DNA of 64,000 nt from positions 288,558-352,557 of the forward strand of contig NZ_BSTD01000004.1 in NCBI RefSeq assembly GCF_030269325.1, given 5' to 3'. Of this stretch, positions 11,980 through 20,100 are shown one piece after another. Every line of letters starts with the position of its first letter. Within the stretch, counting starts at the first letter, position 1. The stretch is from Amycolatopsis sp. NBRC 101858. GTDB lineage: Bacteria > Actinomycetota > Actinomycetes > Mycobacteriales > Pseudonocardiaceae. Below the pieces are notes generated by a model. That model was not told the origin of the DNA, did no database searches, and worked only from the letters and a program-made list of their open reading frames with translations. The position numbers and the translations under genes were made by a program.

Positions 11980-12005
11980 ATACCCAAAGCCGTCCTGAAT
12001 CACAC
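11980..12005 (-). promoter_or_regulatory. Possible SigB-type promoter of the sigma factor gene
   Basis: Read on the minus strand, GTGT (12005-12002) is followed after 16 bases by GGGTAT (11985-11980). This matches the GNNT-N14-16-GGGTA pattern of actinobacterial SigB/SigF promoters. The -10 element ends nine bases before the ATG, so a transcript from it would be nearly leaderless. An autoregulatory loop is the natural reading but is inferred from a short motif. Confidence 0.35.
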
Positions 12006-12059
12006 GAACCGGTGAAGGGGAGGCCGGGTATTGGTGCACTCGGAGTAATCGGCGACGGC

Positions 12060-13922
12060 TCACGCACCGGCGTCGTCCGGCAGCACGGCCAGCGTCAGCC
12101 ACGACCGCCCGCCCACGTGGACCCGGTTGGCCGCCACCACCTTGCGGCGGTCACCGACCTCCCGGGCACCGGTGTTCGTGTTGACGTCGAAGCGGGGGAA
12201 GTTGCTCGAGCTCACGTCGAGCCGGATGCGGTGGCCGGCCCGGAACAGGTTCGCCGTGTCCGGGGCCTCGACCGTGATGTCGTACACCTCGCCCGGGACC
12301 ATCGGCGCCGGTTCGGCGAACGAGTCGCGGTAGCGGCAGCGCAGGATGCCGTCGGTCAGGTTCATCGCGAAGCCCTGCGGATAGTCCGCGCTGGGCGGGT
12401 GGACGTCGATCAGCTTCACCGTGAAGTCCGTGTCGATCGCCGTGGACGACACGGCCAGCCGCACCGTGACCGGCCCGGCGACCGCGACGTCCCGCGTCAG
12501 CGGCGGGGTCTGGAACACCAGCACGTCCGGGCGGCTTTCCAGCGGCAGGAACGGCGGTGACGCGCCGAAGAAGCGCTCGTCGGGGTGCTGGTGGAACGCG
12601 CCGCCGCTCATCACCGGCTCGCCGGAGGTGACCTGGCCGCCGAGGGTGGGCACCGGGTCGGCCGGGTCGAAGTCGTACTCCAGGTACGGCGGGTCCGAAG
12701 GCGACGGCGTGCGCGCGAGGCTGCCGTCGGCGCCCAGGTGGAACACCTGGTCCTCGGCGGTTTCCGGGGGCCACGCGGCCGCCGTGCGCCACCGGCCGCC
12801 GTGGTCGAGCCGTCCCTCGGGGGTCCGGCGCCCGGAGCCGCCGCCCATCAGGAAGTAGCGCACCGGCGGCGGGGTCTCGCCGGACCCGGCGAGGTGCGCG
12901 TCGAACCAGCGCAGCCGCATCGTCACGTAGTCGTCGTCGAGGTTCCCGTCGAGCGGTGCTTCGGGGCCGAAGTCGACGTCGCCGGCGTGCCGCGCGCTGC
13001 GGGCGCCGTGGGTCCACGGCCCGAGCACGAGGTAGGCGGGGCTGTGCTTCTTGCGGCCCAGCTCGCGGAAGTTCTCGGTGGCGGTGCGGATGTAGGGGTC
13101 GTACCAGCTGGAGATGTGCAGGCTGGGCACGTCCGGGAACCGGTCGTAGAAGCCGCGGGCGAAGATGCCGGGCCGGCGCCAGTACTCGTCGAACACCCCG
13201 TGCTCCCACTGCTCCAGCAGGTAGTCCTCGTAGTCCGGGACGAACCGCAACGGCGTCGCGCCCCGCCGCCACGGCATCCGGGTGAACCACGCCCGCAGGT
13301 CCTCGGCCTCCAGGGTGGCCCGCAGCACCGGGTCGGCGAGCACCTTCGCGCTGGTGCGGGCGCGGTGGAACGCCCAGGTCACCTGCTTCAGCTCGAACGC
13401 GCCGCCCATCCGGGTGCCGGCTTCGTAGGCGCTGGCGAAGCCGCCGGAGTCGAGGAACATCGCCGCCAGGTGGGGCGCGCCCAGGGACGCCAGCGCGGCC
13501 TGCGCGTGGGCCGAGTAGGAGACGCCCATCGTCGCGACCCGGCCGTCGCACCAGTCCCGCGCCGCGATCCACTCGACGGTGTCGTAGCCGTCTTCGGCTT
13601 CGTTGAGGTACTTGGTGAACGTGCCGCCCGAGTCGCCGCGGCCCCGGCAGTCCTGGCGCACGACCAGGTACCCGCCCTCGACGAACCGCTGCGCGGCCAC
13701 CTCGGGTGCCGGCGGGTCGTCGGGGCCGAGGACGCCGTCGGACGGCCGGGACAGCCGGCGGCCGTACGGGGTGCGCTCGAGCAGCACCGGTCCGGGCGGG
13801 GGATCGGGCCGGTCGGCGTAGAGGTCGGCGACCAGGACGACGCCGTCGCGGGCGGGCACGTCGAGCACGAGCCGCCAGCAGTCCCGGCCGCCGGGGAGGT
13901 CCAGCCGTTCCCAGCCGCCCAT
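12060..13922 (-). CDS. CocE/NonD-family hydrolase (X-Pro dipeptidyl-peptidase S15 fold)
   Basis: A 620-residue serine hydrolase of the CocE / S15 type. The alpha/beta-hydrolase core has a nucleophile elbow GVSYS with S135, preceded by the family-typical RQDCRGRGDSGG (89-100). The C-terminal third is the jelly-roll domain seen in CocE and X-Pro dipeptidyl-peptidases. There is no signal peptide, so it acts in the cytoplasm. Its start codon overlaps by one base the stop of the upstream solute-binding protein, and it is the last gene of the ABC operon. The context suggests hydrolysis of an imported ester or short peptide-like compound. The family covers cocaine esterases, cephalosporin acylases and dipeptidyl-peptidases, so the substrate is open. 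Confidence 0.88.
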   Translation of the reverse strand: MGGWERLDLPGGRDCWRLVLDVPARDGVVLVADLYADRPDPPPGPVLLERTPYGRRLSRPSDGVLGPDDPPAPEVAAQRFVEGGYLVVRQDCRGRGDSGGTFTKYLNEAEDGYDTVEWIAARDWCDGRVATMGVSYSAHAQAALASLGAPHLAAMFLDSGGFASAYEAGTRMGGAFELKQVTWAFHRARTSAKVLADPVLRATLEAEDLRAWFTRMPWRRGATPLRFVPDYEDYLLEQWEHGVFDEYWRRPGIFARGFYDRFPDVPSLHISSWYDPYIRTATENFRELGRKKHSPAYLVLGPWTHGARSARHAGDVDFGPEAPLDGNLDDDYVTMRLRWFDAHLAGSGETPPPVRYFLMGGGSGRRTPEGRLDHGGRWRTAAAWPPETAEDQVFHLGADGSLARTPSPSDPPYLEYDFDPADPVPTLGGQVTSGEPVMSGGAFHQHPDERFFGASPPFLPLESRPDVLVFQTPPLTRDVAVAGPVTVRLAVSSTAIDTDFTVKLIDVHPPSADYPQGFAMNLTDGILRCRYRDSFAEPAPMVPGEVYDITVEAPDTANLFRAGHRIRLDVSSSNFPRFDVNTNTGAREVGDRRKVVAANRVHVGGRSWLTLAVLPDDAGA

Positions 13923-14743
13923 CAGAGCCCGCCCGCGAACTGCGCGCCGAGCGCGGGCCAGGCGGCGACGAGCTGGGGCAGCGGCGCGGTGGTGAAGTAC
14001 TTGCGGTAGAGCCGCGCGTAGGTGCCGTCGGCGACCATCGCGCCGATCTGCTGGTCGAGCGCGGTCAGCAGCGCCCCGTGGTCCTTGGGCACGGCCATCG
14101 ACGTCGGGTGCTCCACCGGGGCCGAGGCGGCCCGCCGCAGCGCGGGGTACTGCTTGAGGAACTGCTCGGCGTCCGGCCCGCCGACGACGAACGCGTCGAG
14201 GGTGCCGTTGAGCAGCTGGCTCACCGCCGCACTGGCGTTGGGGAAGCCGATCGGGACCGCGCCGGGCATCTTGGCCGGCACGAACGGTTCCTGGGTCGAC
14301 CCGGTGACCGCGCCGATCTTCCGGCCGGCGAAGTCGGTGAGCTTCGAGGCGGGGTTCTTCGCCCCGGTGAGGACGGCGGTGGTGCTCCAGAACAGCGGTT
14401 TCGTGAACGCGACGCTCTTCTGGCGGGCTTCGGTGACGCCGAGCCCGGACGCGGCGAGGTCGTACTGGTGGCTGGTCAGCCCGGCCAGCGACGCCGTCAC
14501 CGTGGTGGACTTGTAGTCGACCTTCAGCCCGAGCCGCTTGGCGGCTTCGTCGGTGAGGTCGACGATGAAGCCGACGGGCTTGCCACTCGGGTCCCCGTAG
14601 GCGAACGGCGGCTGGCTGGAATCCGTGGCCGCGCGGAGGGTGCCGGGTTCGAGCAGGCCGTACGGGTCGTCGGCGGACGAGGTGCTGCCGCAGCCGGCGA
14701 GCAGGAGGGCGCCGGCGAACGCGGCGACAGCGGTGCGGAACAT
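13922..14743 (-). CDS. Amino-acid-type ABC transporter substrate-binding lipoprotein
   Basis: A 273-residue extracellular solute-binding protein of family 3. The N-terminus is a lipoprotein signal with lipobox LLAGC and lipidated C18. The body contains the typical PPFAYGDPSGKPVGF start of lobe 1 and a repeated DLAASGLGVTEAR segment. It captures a small ligand, usually an amino acid or polar compound, outside the membrane and passes it to the permease encoded upstream. It lies 30 bp after the ATPase gene and overlaps the hydrolase gene by one base, so all four genes are probably co-transcribed. Confidence 0.93.
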   Translation of the reverse strand: MFRTAVAAFAGALLLAGCGSTSSADDPYGLLEPGTLRAATDSSQPPFAYGDPSGKPVGFIVDLTDEAAKRLGLKVDYKSTTVTASLAGLTSHQYDLAASGLGVTEARQKSVAFTKPLFWSTTAVLTGAKNPASKLTDFAGRKIGAVTGSTQEPFVPAKMPGAVPIGFPNASAAVSQLLNGTLDAFVVGGPDAEQFLKQYPALRRAASAPVEHPTSMAVPKDHGALLTALDQQIGAMVADGTYARLYRKYFTTAPLPQLVAAWPALGAQFAGGL

Positions 14744-14773
14744 GACTGTCCTTTCCGGACTTTCGGGAGGCGG

Positions 14774-15502
14774 TTACAGGACGCGGGCGAGGAAGTCGCG
14801 CAGCCGCGGGGTTTCCGGGTCGTCGAGGGTGGCGCGGGCGGGACCGGCTTCGGCGATGCGGCCGTCGTCCATGAACACCACGCGGTCGGCGACCTCGCGG
14901 GCGAAGCCGATTTCGTGGGTCACCGCGAGCATGGTCATGCCCGAGCCGGCGAGGGTGCGCATGACGTCGAGGACGTCCTTGACCAGCTCGGGATCGAGCG
15001 CGGAGGTGGCCTCGTCGAAGAGCATCACCTCGGGTTCGACCGCGAGGGCCCGGGCGATCGCGACCCGCTGCTGCTGCCCGCCGGACAGGCGCCCGGGCCG
15101 CTGCTGCGCCAGGTGCGCCAGGCCGAGCCGCTCGAGCTGGGTCATGGCCGAGGCTTCGGCGGCGTCCTTGCCGAGGCCCCGGACGTGGCGCAGCGCGGCC
15201 GTGACGTTCTTCAGCACGCTCATGTGCGGGAACAGGTTGAAGTGCTGGAACACCATGCCGACGCGGGCGCGGACGGCGTCGACGTCCACCCCGGCCCCGG
15301 TGATCTCGGTGCCGCCGATCCGGATCTCCCCGGACGTCGGCTCCTCCAGCAGGTTGAGGCACTTGAGCAGGGTCGACTTGCCGGAGCCGGACCGCCCGAT
15401 CACGCAGACGGTCTCGCCGGCGGCGACGTCGAGGTCGACGTCGCGGAGCACTTCGATCGGGCCGTAGTTCTTGTGCAGGCCGCGCACGGACACCGCGGTC
15501 AT
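14774..15502 (-). CDS. Amino-acid-type ABC transporter ATPase
   Basis: This 242-residue ATP-binding subunit has all the canonical motifs: Walker A GRSGSGKST, Q-loop VFQHFNLFPHM, signature LSGGQQQRVAIARAL, Walker B VMLFDEATSALD and switch His in AVTHE. It belongs to the GlnQ-like polar amino acid class and drives uptake together with the permease and lipoprotein of this operon. The ATG overlaps the permease stop by one base, so translation is probably coupled. Confidence 0.95.
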   Translation of the reverse strand: MTAVSVRGLHKNYGPIEVLRDVDLDVAAGETVCVIGRSGSGKSTLLKCLNLLEEPTSGEIRIGGTEITGAGVDVDAVRARVGMVFQHFNLFPHMSVLKNVTAALRHVRGLGKDAAEASAMTQLERLGLAHLAQQRPGRLSGGQQQRVAIARALAVEPEVMLFDEATSALDPELVKDVLDVMRTLAGSGMTMLAVTHEIGFAREVADRVVFMDDGRIAEAGPARATLDDPETPRLRDFLARVL

Positions 15503-16251
15503 CAGACGGCCGCCTTCGCCGGGGCGGGCGCGACCGCCGCCGGGACCGCGGTGAAGCGGCGGCCTTCGCGCATGCGCTTGTCGAGCTTGTTCACCGCGTA
15601 GGTGAGCGGGATGGTCAGCAGCAGGTAGCAGAGGCCCGCGGCGACCAGCGCCGACGAGTTGTAGGTCGCCGCCTGCCGTTCCTGGGCGATGAAGTAGAGC
15701 TCCCGCTGGCCGAAGCCGAGTCCGAGCAGGTACACCAGTGCGCTCTCCTTGACGTCGATGATGAACTGGCCGGCCAGCGCGGGCAGCACGTTGCGCACGC
15801 CCTGCGGGACGACGACCACCCGCATGGCCGTGAGGTAGGGCATGCCGAGGCTGCGCGCGGCGTGCAGCTGCCCGGCGGGGACGGCCTGGATGCCGGAGCG
15901 GAAGATCTCGGCCGAGTAGGCGGCGGAGATCAGGGCGATGGCGAGCACGGCGTACCCGAGCGGCTCGCGGCCGAACGGGCGCAGGCCGGCCGCCGGCAGG
16001 CCGACGCCGACCAGGCTGACGGTGACGATCGCCGGCAGCCCGCGGAAGACGTCGACGTAGATCCGGGCGGGCAGCCGGACCAGCCGCCGCCGGGACAGCA
16101 GCAGCATCGCCAGCAGCACCCCGGCGACGACGCCGAAGACGATCGCCAGCGCGGCGATCAGCAGGGTGTTGCGCAGCCCTTCGGTGAGCAGCGCGGGCAG
16201 GACGTCCAGGATCTCGTGCAGGTCGAAGAAGGTGCGCAGGAAGTCGAGCAT
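15502..16251 (-). CDS. Amino-acid-type ABC transporter permease
   Basis: A 249-residue inner-membrane permease of the HisM/GlnP type and first gene of the operon. Five or so hydrophobic spans are visible, with the EAA-loop sequence around RSGIQAVPAGQLHAARSLGM that docks to the ATPase. A single permease suggests a homodimer. The C-terminal tail is Ala/Pro-rich and hydrophilic. Transcription probably starts in the 115-bp intergenic region shared with the divergent ArsR-type regulator, which contains a perfect palindrome. Confidence 0.93.
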   Translation of the reverse strand: MLDFLRTFFDLHEILDVLPALLTEGLRNTLLIAALAIVFGVVAGVLLAMLLLSRRRLVRLPARIYVDVFRGLPAIVTVSLVGVGLPAAGLRPFGREPLGYAVLAIALISAAYSAEIFRSGIQAVPAGQLHAARSLGMPYLTAMRVVVVPQGVRNVLPALAGQFIIDVKESALVYLLGLGFGQRELYFIAQERQAATYNSSALVAAGLCYLLLTIPLTYAVNKLDKRMREGRRFTAVPAAVAPAPAKAAV

Positions 16252-16324
16252 GACCTGGCCTCTCGTGTCGCGGTGGCGGCCGGATCACGGAAGGCTAGGT
16301 CCGATTCCCCGCACCGCTGCCGAC

Positions 16325-16346
16325 GCTTACCGCGACCGCGGTAAGC
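16325..16346. promoter_or_regulatory. Perfect 22-bp palindromic operator between regulator and ABC operon
   Basis: The arms GCTTACCGCG and CGCGGTAAGC are perfect inverted copies separated by AC. The site lies 20 bp before the regulator's ATG and 73 bp before the permease start, and is the only strong dyad in this intergenic region. A dimeric ArsR-fold protein encoded next to it is the obvious candidate ligand, so one site could control both directions. The binding protein is inferred. Confidence 0.6.
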
Positions 16347-16366
16347 ATGGGGCCTAAGCTGGGCGC

Positions 16367-17443
16367 ATGTCGGTGGTGCTGACCGTGCAAGGGGCCCGGG
16401 CGGCCGACCTCGTCGCAGGGGTCTCGCCGCTGGCCGAGCTGCTCGCGTGCCTGCATTCGATCGCCGAGCCGGAGCACCACTTCGAGGTGCGGCCGTGGCT
16501 CACCCGGGTCCGCGCGGACACCTCGGCCGCCCTGCACAGCCGGCTGAAGACGTACGCGCCCCTGTGGGCGCGCCGCCGCTGCCGGCTGCTGCTGCCGTTC
16601 GAGCTGCCGCTGGGCCGGACGTTCGAGGAGGAGCTGGGCCGGATCGAGCAGCTCCCGGTGGGCACCTTCGCCGCGACCGCGGCCGAGGCGATCCACGGTG
16701 GCTTCGTGGAGATCGGCGACCTGCTGGGCGACGCGGCGGCGAGGGAGGCGTACGTCGTGGCGTGCGAGCGGCGGTCGTTCGCCCGCGGCGAGCTGGCCCG
16801 GCACCTCGTCGGCGACCCGGAGGCGTTCCGCGCGGACCTGCTGGACGTGCTGCGCGCGTGCGCGGAGGAGTTCTTCGCCGACGAGTGGGCACGTGTGGCG
16901 CACCGGCTGGAGAGCGAGTGCGCGACCGTGCGGGCGCGGGTCAGCGCGCTGCCGGTCGCCGAGGCGCTGGCCTCGCTCAGCCCGAACGCGGCGGCGCGGC
17001 AGGACCCGCCGTCGGTGGTGTTCGACAAGCTGCAGTCGTTGCACGCCGACCTGCGCGGCCGCCGCTGCCTGCTGGTGCCGTCGGTGCATGCCCGGCCGCA
17101 CCTGATCGTCAAGATCGACCCGGGGTTCCCGGTGGTGGTCCACTTCCCGGTCGAGGGCGACGGCGCCCGCGACACCCTGGCCCAGGTCCGCCTGCGCCTG
17201 GCGATCCTCGCCGACCCGGCCCGGCTGTCCCTGTGCCGCCACCTGGTCAACGAGCCGATCACGACGTCCGACCTGGCCGCCCGCACCGGGATGGCGGTGC
17301 CGCAGGTCTCCCGCCACCTGGGCCGCCTGCGCGAAGCGGGCCTGCTGGTCTCCCGCCGCGACGGCCGGATGATCCAGCACCGCCTGGACCTCCCGCGGCT
17401 GATGCAGCTCGGCGTCGACGTGCTCACCACGATCATGCGCTGA
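16367..17443 (+). CDS. ArsR-type (DUF5937-like) transcriptional regulator
   Basis: A 358-residue regulator. The C-terminal 110 residues form a winged helix of ArsR type (ILADPARLSLCRHL and the recognition region TGMAVPQVSRHLGRLREAGL). The N-terminal 240 residues match, as I recall it, the DUF5937 domain that precedes such HTH domains in actinobacteria and probably senses a ligand. There are no metal-binding Cys clusters of classic ArsR repressors. It is divergent from the ABC transporter/CocE operon, with a perfect palindrome between them, so it probably controls that operon and itself. The effector is unknown. Confidence 0.8.
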   Translation: MSVVLTVQGARAADLVAGVSPLAELLACLHSIAEPEHHFEVRPWLTRVRADTSAALHSRLKTYAPLWARRRCRLLLPFELPLGRTFEEELGRIEQLPVGTFAATAAEAIHGGFVEIGDLLGDAAAREAYVVACERRSFARGELARHLVGDPEAFRADLLDVLRACAEEFFADEWARVAHRLESECATVRARVSALPVAEALASLSPNAAARQDPPSVVFDKLQSLHADLRGRRCLLVPSVHARPHLIVKIDPGFPVVVHFPVEGDGARDTLAQVRLRLAILADPARLSLCRHLVNEPITTSDLAARTGMAVPQVSRHLGRLREAGLLVSRRDGRMIQHRLDLPRLMQLGVDVLTTIMR

Positions 17444-17475
17444 CGCGCGGACGTGTCCCGGCTCGAGTGCTTCGG

Positions 17476-17676
17476 TCAGGCCGGCTCGCCGCCGGCTTCG
17501 ATGCGGCCTTTGCTCCCGGGGGTCGCCGACTCGCCGCTTCGAGCGCGAACGATCACCCGGTCGAGCCGCAACGGTGCGGGCCCGGTGCGGTCGAAGCCGC
17601 CGCCGTCGATCACGGTCCGCGGCGCGGCGATGGCCGGCTTCGCGACCGTCGGCGTACCGGCAGCCAAACCATCCAC
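17476..17676 (-). CDS. Possible small ORF or remnant upstream of the mannanase gene
   Basis: In the 368-bp gap between the regulator and the mannanase gene, the minus strand carries a 66-codon frame starting at a GTG inside a CCACAGTGG motif. Its third positions are G/C-rich (TVIDGGGFDRTG is its most protein-like part), but there is no convincing ribosome binding site and I know no matching family. It may be the leftover end of a larger gene or chance. The rest of the gap holds the two palindromes and promoter listed separately. Confidence 0.2.
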   Translation of the reverse strand: MDGLAAGTPTVAKPAIAAPRTVIDGGGFDRTGPAPLRLDRVIVRARSGESATPGSKGRIEAGGEPA

Positions 17677-17684
17677 TGTGGACT

Positions 17685-17696
17685 GAAAGCGCTTTC
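17685..17696. promoter_or_regulatory. LacI-family-type palindrome GAAAGCGCTTTC
   Basis: A perfect 12-bp palindrome with a central CG, the hallmark of LacI-family operators for sugar and polysaccharide genes. It lies 127 bp upstream of the mannanase ATG, 76 bp centre-to-centre from the CebR-type box. A second LacI-family repressor, or the same one through looping, could bind here; no LacI gene is in the window. Confidence 0.45.
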
Positions 17697-17722
17697 GACG
17701 ACGTGGTCGAATCGCCCGGTGC

Positions 17723-17752
17723 TTTCGCTCGGGGTGGCCGAGCCGTTACACT
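17723..17752 (+). promoter_or_regulatory. Candidate promoter of the mannanase operon
   Basis: TTTCGC (17723-17728) and TACACT (17747-17752) are spaced by 18 bases. The -35 match to the housekeeping consensus is weak. The predicted start would fall at about 17759, directly beside the CebR-type box, the arrangement expected for steric repression. Confidence 0.35.
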
Positions 17753-17759
17753 CCCGTGC

Positions 17760-17773
17760 TGGGAGCGCTCCCA
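17760..17773. promoter_or_regulatory. CebR-type operator TGGGAGCGCTCCCA
   Basis: This is an exact copy of the 14-bp palindrome bound by CebR, the LacI-family cello-oligosaccharide repressor of Streptomyces cellulase genes (established knowledge). It lies 38 bp before the mannanase start codon, next to the predicted transcription start. The site predicts that cellobiose-like sugars induce the mannanase/rhamnogalacturonan-lyase pair. Confidence 0.8.
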
Positions 17774-17811
17774 GGTCGACTGTCCCTGTCGTATTCCTCC
17801 AGGAGGTCGGT

Positions 17812-20070
17812 ATGACCCGGCGTGTTCTCCGGGCGCTCGTGGTCGGCTTGCTCTTCGCCGCCTGCTTCGTCGCCCTGCCCCAAGCCAGAAGCACCGCAGC
17901 CGCCGCGCCCACGCGGATCATGGCGCTGGGCGACTCCATCACCGGTTCGCCCGGGTGCTGGCGCGCGCTGCTGTGGAAGCACCTGCAGGACACCGGCCAC
18001 ACCGATGTCGACTTCGTCGGCACCCTCCCCGCCCAGGGCTGTGGCTTCACCTACGACGGCGAAAACGAAGGCCACGGCGGGTTCCTCGCCACCGGCATCG
18101 TGCGGGACAACCAGCTGCCCGGCTGGCTCTCGGCCACCCGCCCGGACATCGTCCTGATGCACCTGGGCACCAACGACGTCTGGAACGCCATCCCGGCGAG
18201 CACGATCCTCGACGCCTACACGACGCTGCTCGGCCAGATGCGCGCGAGCAACCCGGCGACGAAACTGGTCGTCGCCAAGATCATCCCGATGAACCCCGCC
18301 AACTGCGCGGCTTGCGCCCAGCGGGCGGTCGACTTGAACGCCGCCATCCCCGGCTGGGTCCAAGCGCACAGCACCGCCGCGTCGCCGATCACCGTCGCCG
18401 ACCAGTGGACCGGGTTCGACACCGCGGCCGACACCACCGACGGCGTGCACCCGAACAGCACCACCGGCATCCAGAAGATGGAAAGCCGCTGGTACCCGGC
18501 GCTGGTCGCGGCCCTGCCCACCGCCACGGCGGCGGGCCTGCACGTCAGCGGCACCCAGGTCGCCGAAGCGAACGGCGCGGCCTTCGTGATGCGCGGCGTG
18601 AACCACCCGTACGCCTGGTACCCCGGCCAGACCCGCGCGTTCGCGGACATCAAGTCCTTCGGCGCCAACACCGTGCGCGTCGTGCTCGGCAGCGGCCAGC
18701 GGTGGGGACCGACTTCCGCGGCCGAGGTCACGAACGTCGTCTCGCTGTGCAAGCAGTCCCGGCTGATCTGCGTGCTGGAGGCCCACGACACCACCGGCTA
18801 CGGCGAGGAGAGCGCGGCCGCGAGCCTGGACCAGGCCGCGAGCTACTGGATCAGCGTCGCCAGTGCCCTCAAGGGCCAGGAGAACTACGTCGTCATCAAC
18901 CTGGGCAACGAGCCGTTCGGCAACAACCAGCAGGTGAGCGCGACCTGGGCGAGCGCCACGAGCAGTGCGATCACCCGGCTGCGCGGCGCGGGCCTGGCGC
19001 ACCTGCTGATGGCCGACGCGCCGATGTGGGGTCAGGACTGGCAGAACATCATGCGCGACAACGCCGCTTCGGTGCTCGCCGCCGACCCGCAGCACAACAC
19101 GGTGTTCTCGATCCACATGTACGGCGTCTACGACACCGCGGCCGAGATCACCGCGTACTTCGACGCCTTCCGCACGGCCGGCCTGCCGCTGGTGGTGGGC
19201 GAGTTCGGGAACATGCACACCGACGGCAACCCCGACGAGGACACGATCATGGCCCAGGCGCAGGCCCGCGGCCTCGGCTACCTCGGCTGGTCGTGGAGCG
19301 GCAACAGCAGTGACGTCGCCTACCTCGACCTGGTCAACGGCTTCGACCCGGCCAGTTTGACCGCGTGGGGAGAGCGCTTTCTCAACGGCGCGAACGGCGT
19401 CCGCCAGACCTCGAAGGAAGCCACGATCTACGGCGGGGGCAGCGCGGACACCGTGGCACCGACCACGCCCGGCACGCCGGTCGCCTCGGGGGTGACGGCC
19501 ACCGGCGCCACGCTGACCTGGACCGCCTCGACCGACAACGTCGGCGTCACCGGCTACGACGTCCTCCGGGCCACCGGCAGCGGCTCGTTCGCTCTGGTCG
19601 GCACGACCGGCTCGACCACCTTCACCGACAGCGGCCTGACGGCGTCGACGACCTACCGGTACCAGGTGCGGGCCCGTGACGCGGCGGGGAACGTCTCGGC
19701 GAACTCCGCGGCCGCCACGGTGACGACCGGCGCGGGCGGCACGGGGACGTGCAAGATCGGCTACTCCGCGCCCGCCTGGGGCGGCGGTAACGGCTTCACC
19801 GCGTCGGTGACCATCACCAACACGGGCCCGAGCACGATCACCGGCTGGACCCTCGCCTTCAGCTACCCCGCCGGCCAGCGCGTGACCCTGCCCGGCTGGG
19901 GCGCCGACTTCGCGCAGACCGGCGCCGCGGTCACCGCGACCAACCTGGCCTGGAACGGCACGCTGGCCCCGAACGCGTCGACCGGCATCGGCTTCAACGG
20001 CACGTTCAGCGGGTCCAACCCGGCACCGGCTTCGTTCACCCTCAACGGCAGCACCTGCACGGCCGGCTGA
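17812..20070 (+). CDS. Secreted SGNH esterase - GH5 beta-mannanase - FnIII - CBM2 fusion
   Basis: A 752-residue secreted multienzyme. A signal peptide (about 1-33) leads to an SGNH/GDSL esterase of the acetylxylan-esterase kind: GDS with nucleophile S42, GTND at 119-122, and D210/H213. From about 240 a GH5 catalytic domain follows, with acid/base E367 in NLGNEP and nucleophile E464 in VVGEFGN. Its sequence closely recalls Streptomyces beta-1,4-mannanase (GH5 subfamily 8). An FnIII-like domain spans about 549-640 and a family 2 carbohydrate-binding module about 647-749, bracketed by C647 and C749. The ATG has a strong AGGAGG site. Esterase and mannanase together fit deacetylation and cleavage of acetylated mannan on plant walls; the CBM2 should bind cellulose. 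A CebR-type box precedes the gene. Confidence 0.93.
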   Translation: MTRRVLRALVVGLLFAACFVALPQARSTAAAAPTRIMALGDSITGSPGCWRALLWKHLQDTGHTDVDFVGTLPAQGCGFTYDGENEGHGGFLATGIVRDNQLPGWLSATRPDIVLMHLGTNDVWNAIPASTILDAYTTLLGQMRASNPATKLVVAKIIPMNPANCAACAQRAVDLNAAIPGWVQAHSTAASPITVADQWTGFDTAADTTDGVHPNSTTGIQKMESRWYPALVAALPTATAAGLHVSGTQVAEANGAAFVMRGVNHPYAWYPGQTRAFADIKSFGANTVRVVLGSGQRWGPTSAAEVTNVVSLCKQSRLICVLEAHDTTGYGEESAAASLDQAASYWISVASALKGQENYVVINLGNEPFGNNQQVSATWASATSSAITRLRGAGLAHLLMADAPMWGQDWQNIMRDNAASVLAADPQHNTVFSIHMYGVYDTAAEITAYFDAFRTAGLPLVVGEFGNMHTDGNPDEDTIMAQAQARGLGYLGWSWSGNSSDVAYLDLVNGFDPASLTAWGERFLNGANGVRQTSKEATIYGGGSADTVAPTTPGTPVASGVTATGATLTWTASTDNVGVTGYDVLRATGSGSFALVGTTGSTTFTDSGLTASTTYRYQVRARDAAGNVSANSAAATVTTGAGGTGTCKIGYSAPAWGGGNGFTASVTITNTGPSTITGWTLAFSYPAGQRVTLPGWGADFAQTGAAVTATNLAWNGTLAPNASTGIGFNGTFSGSNPAPASFTLNGSTCTAG

Positions 20071-20100
20071 TTCCGTCCACAGCAGACAGGAGAGAAGAGC

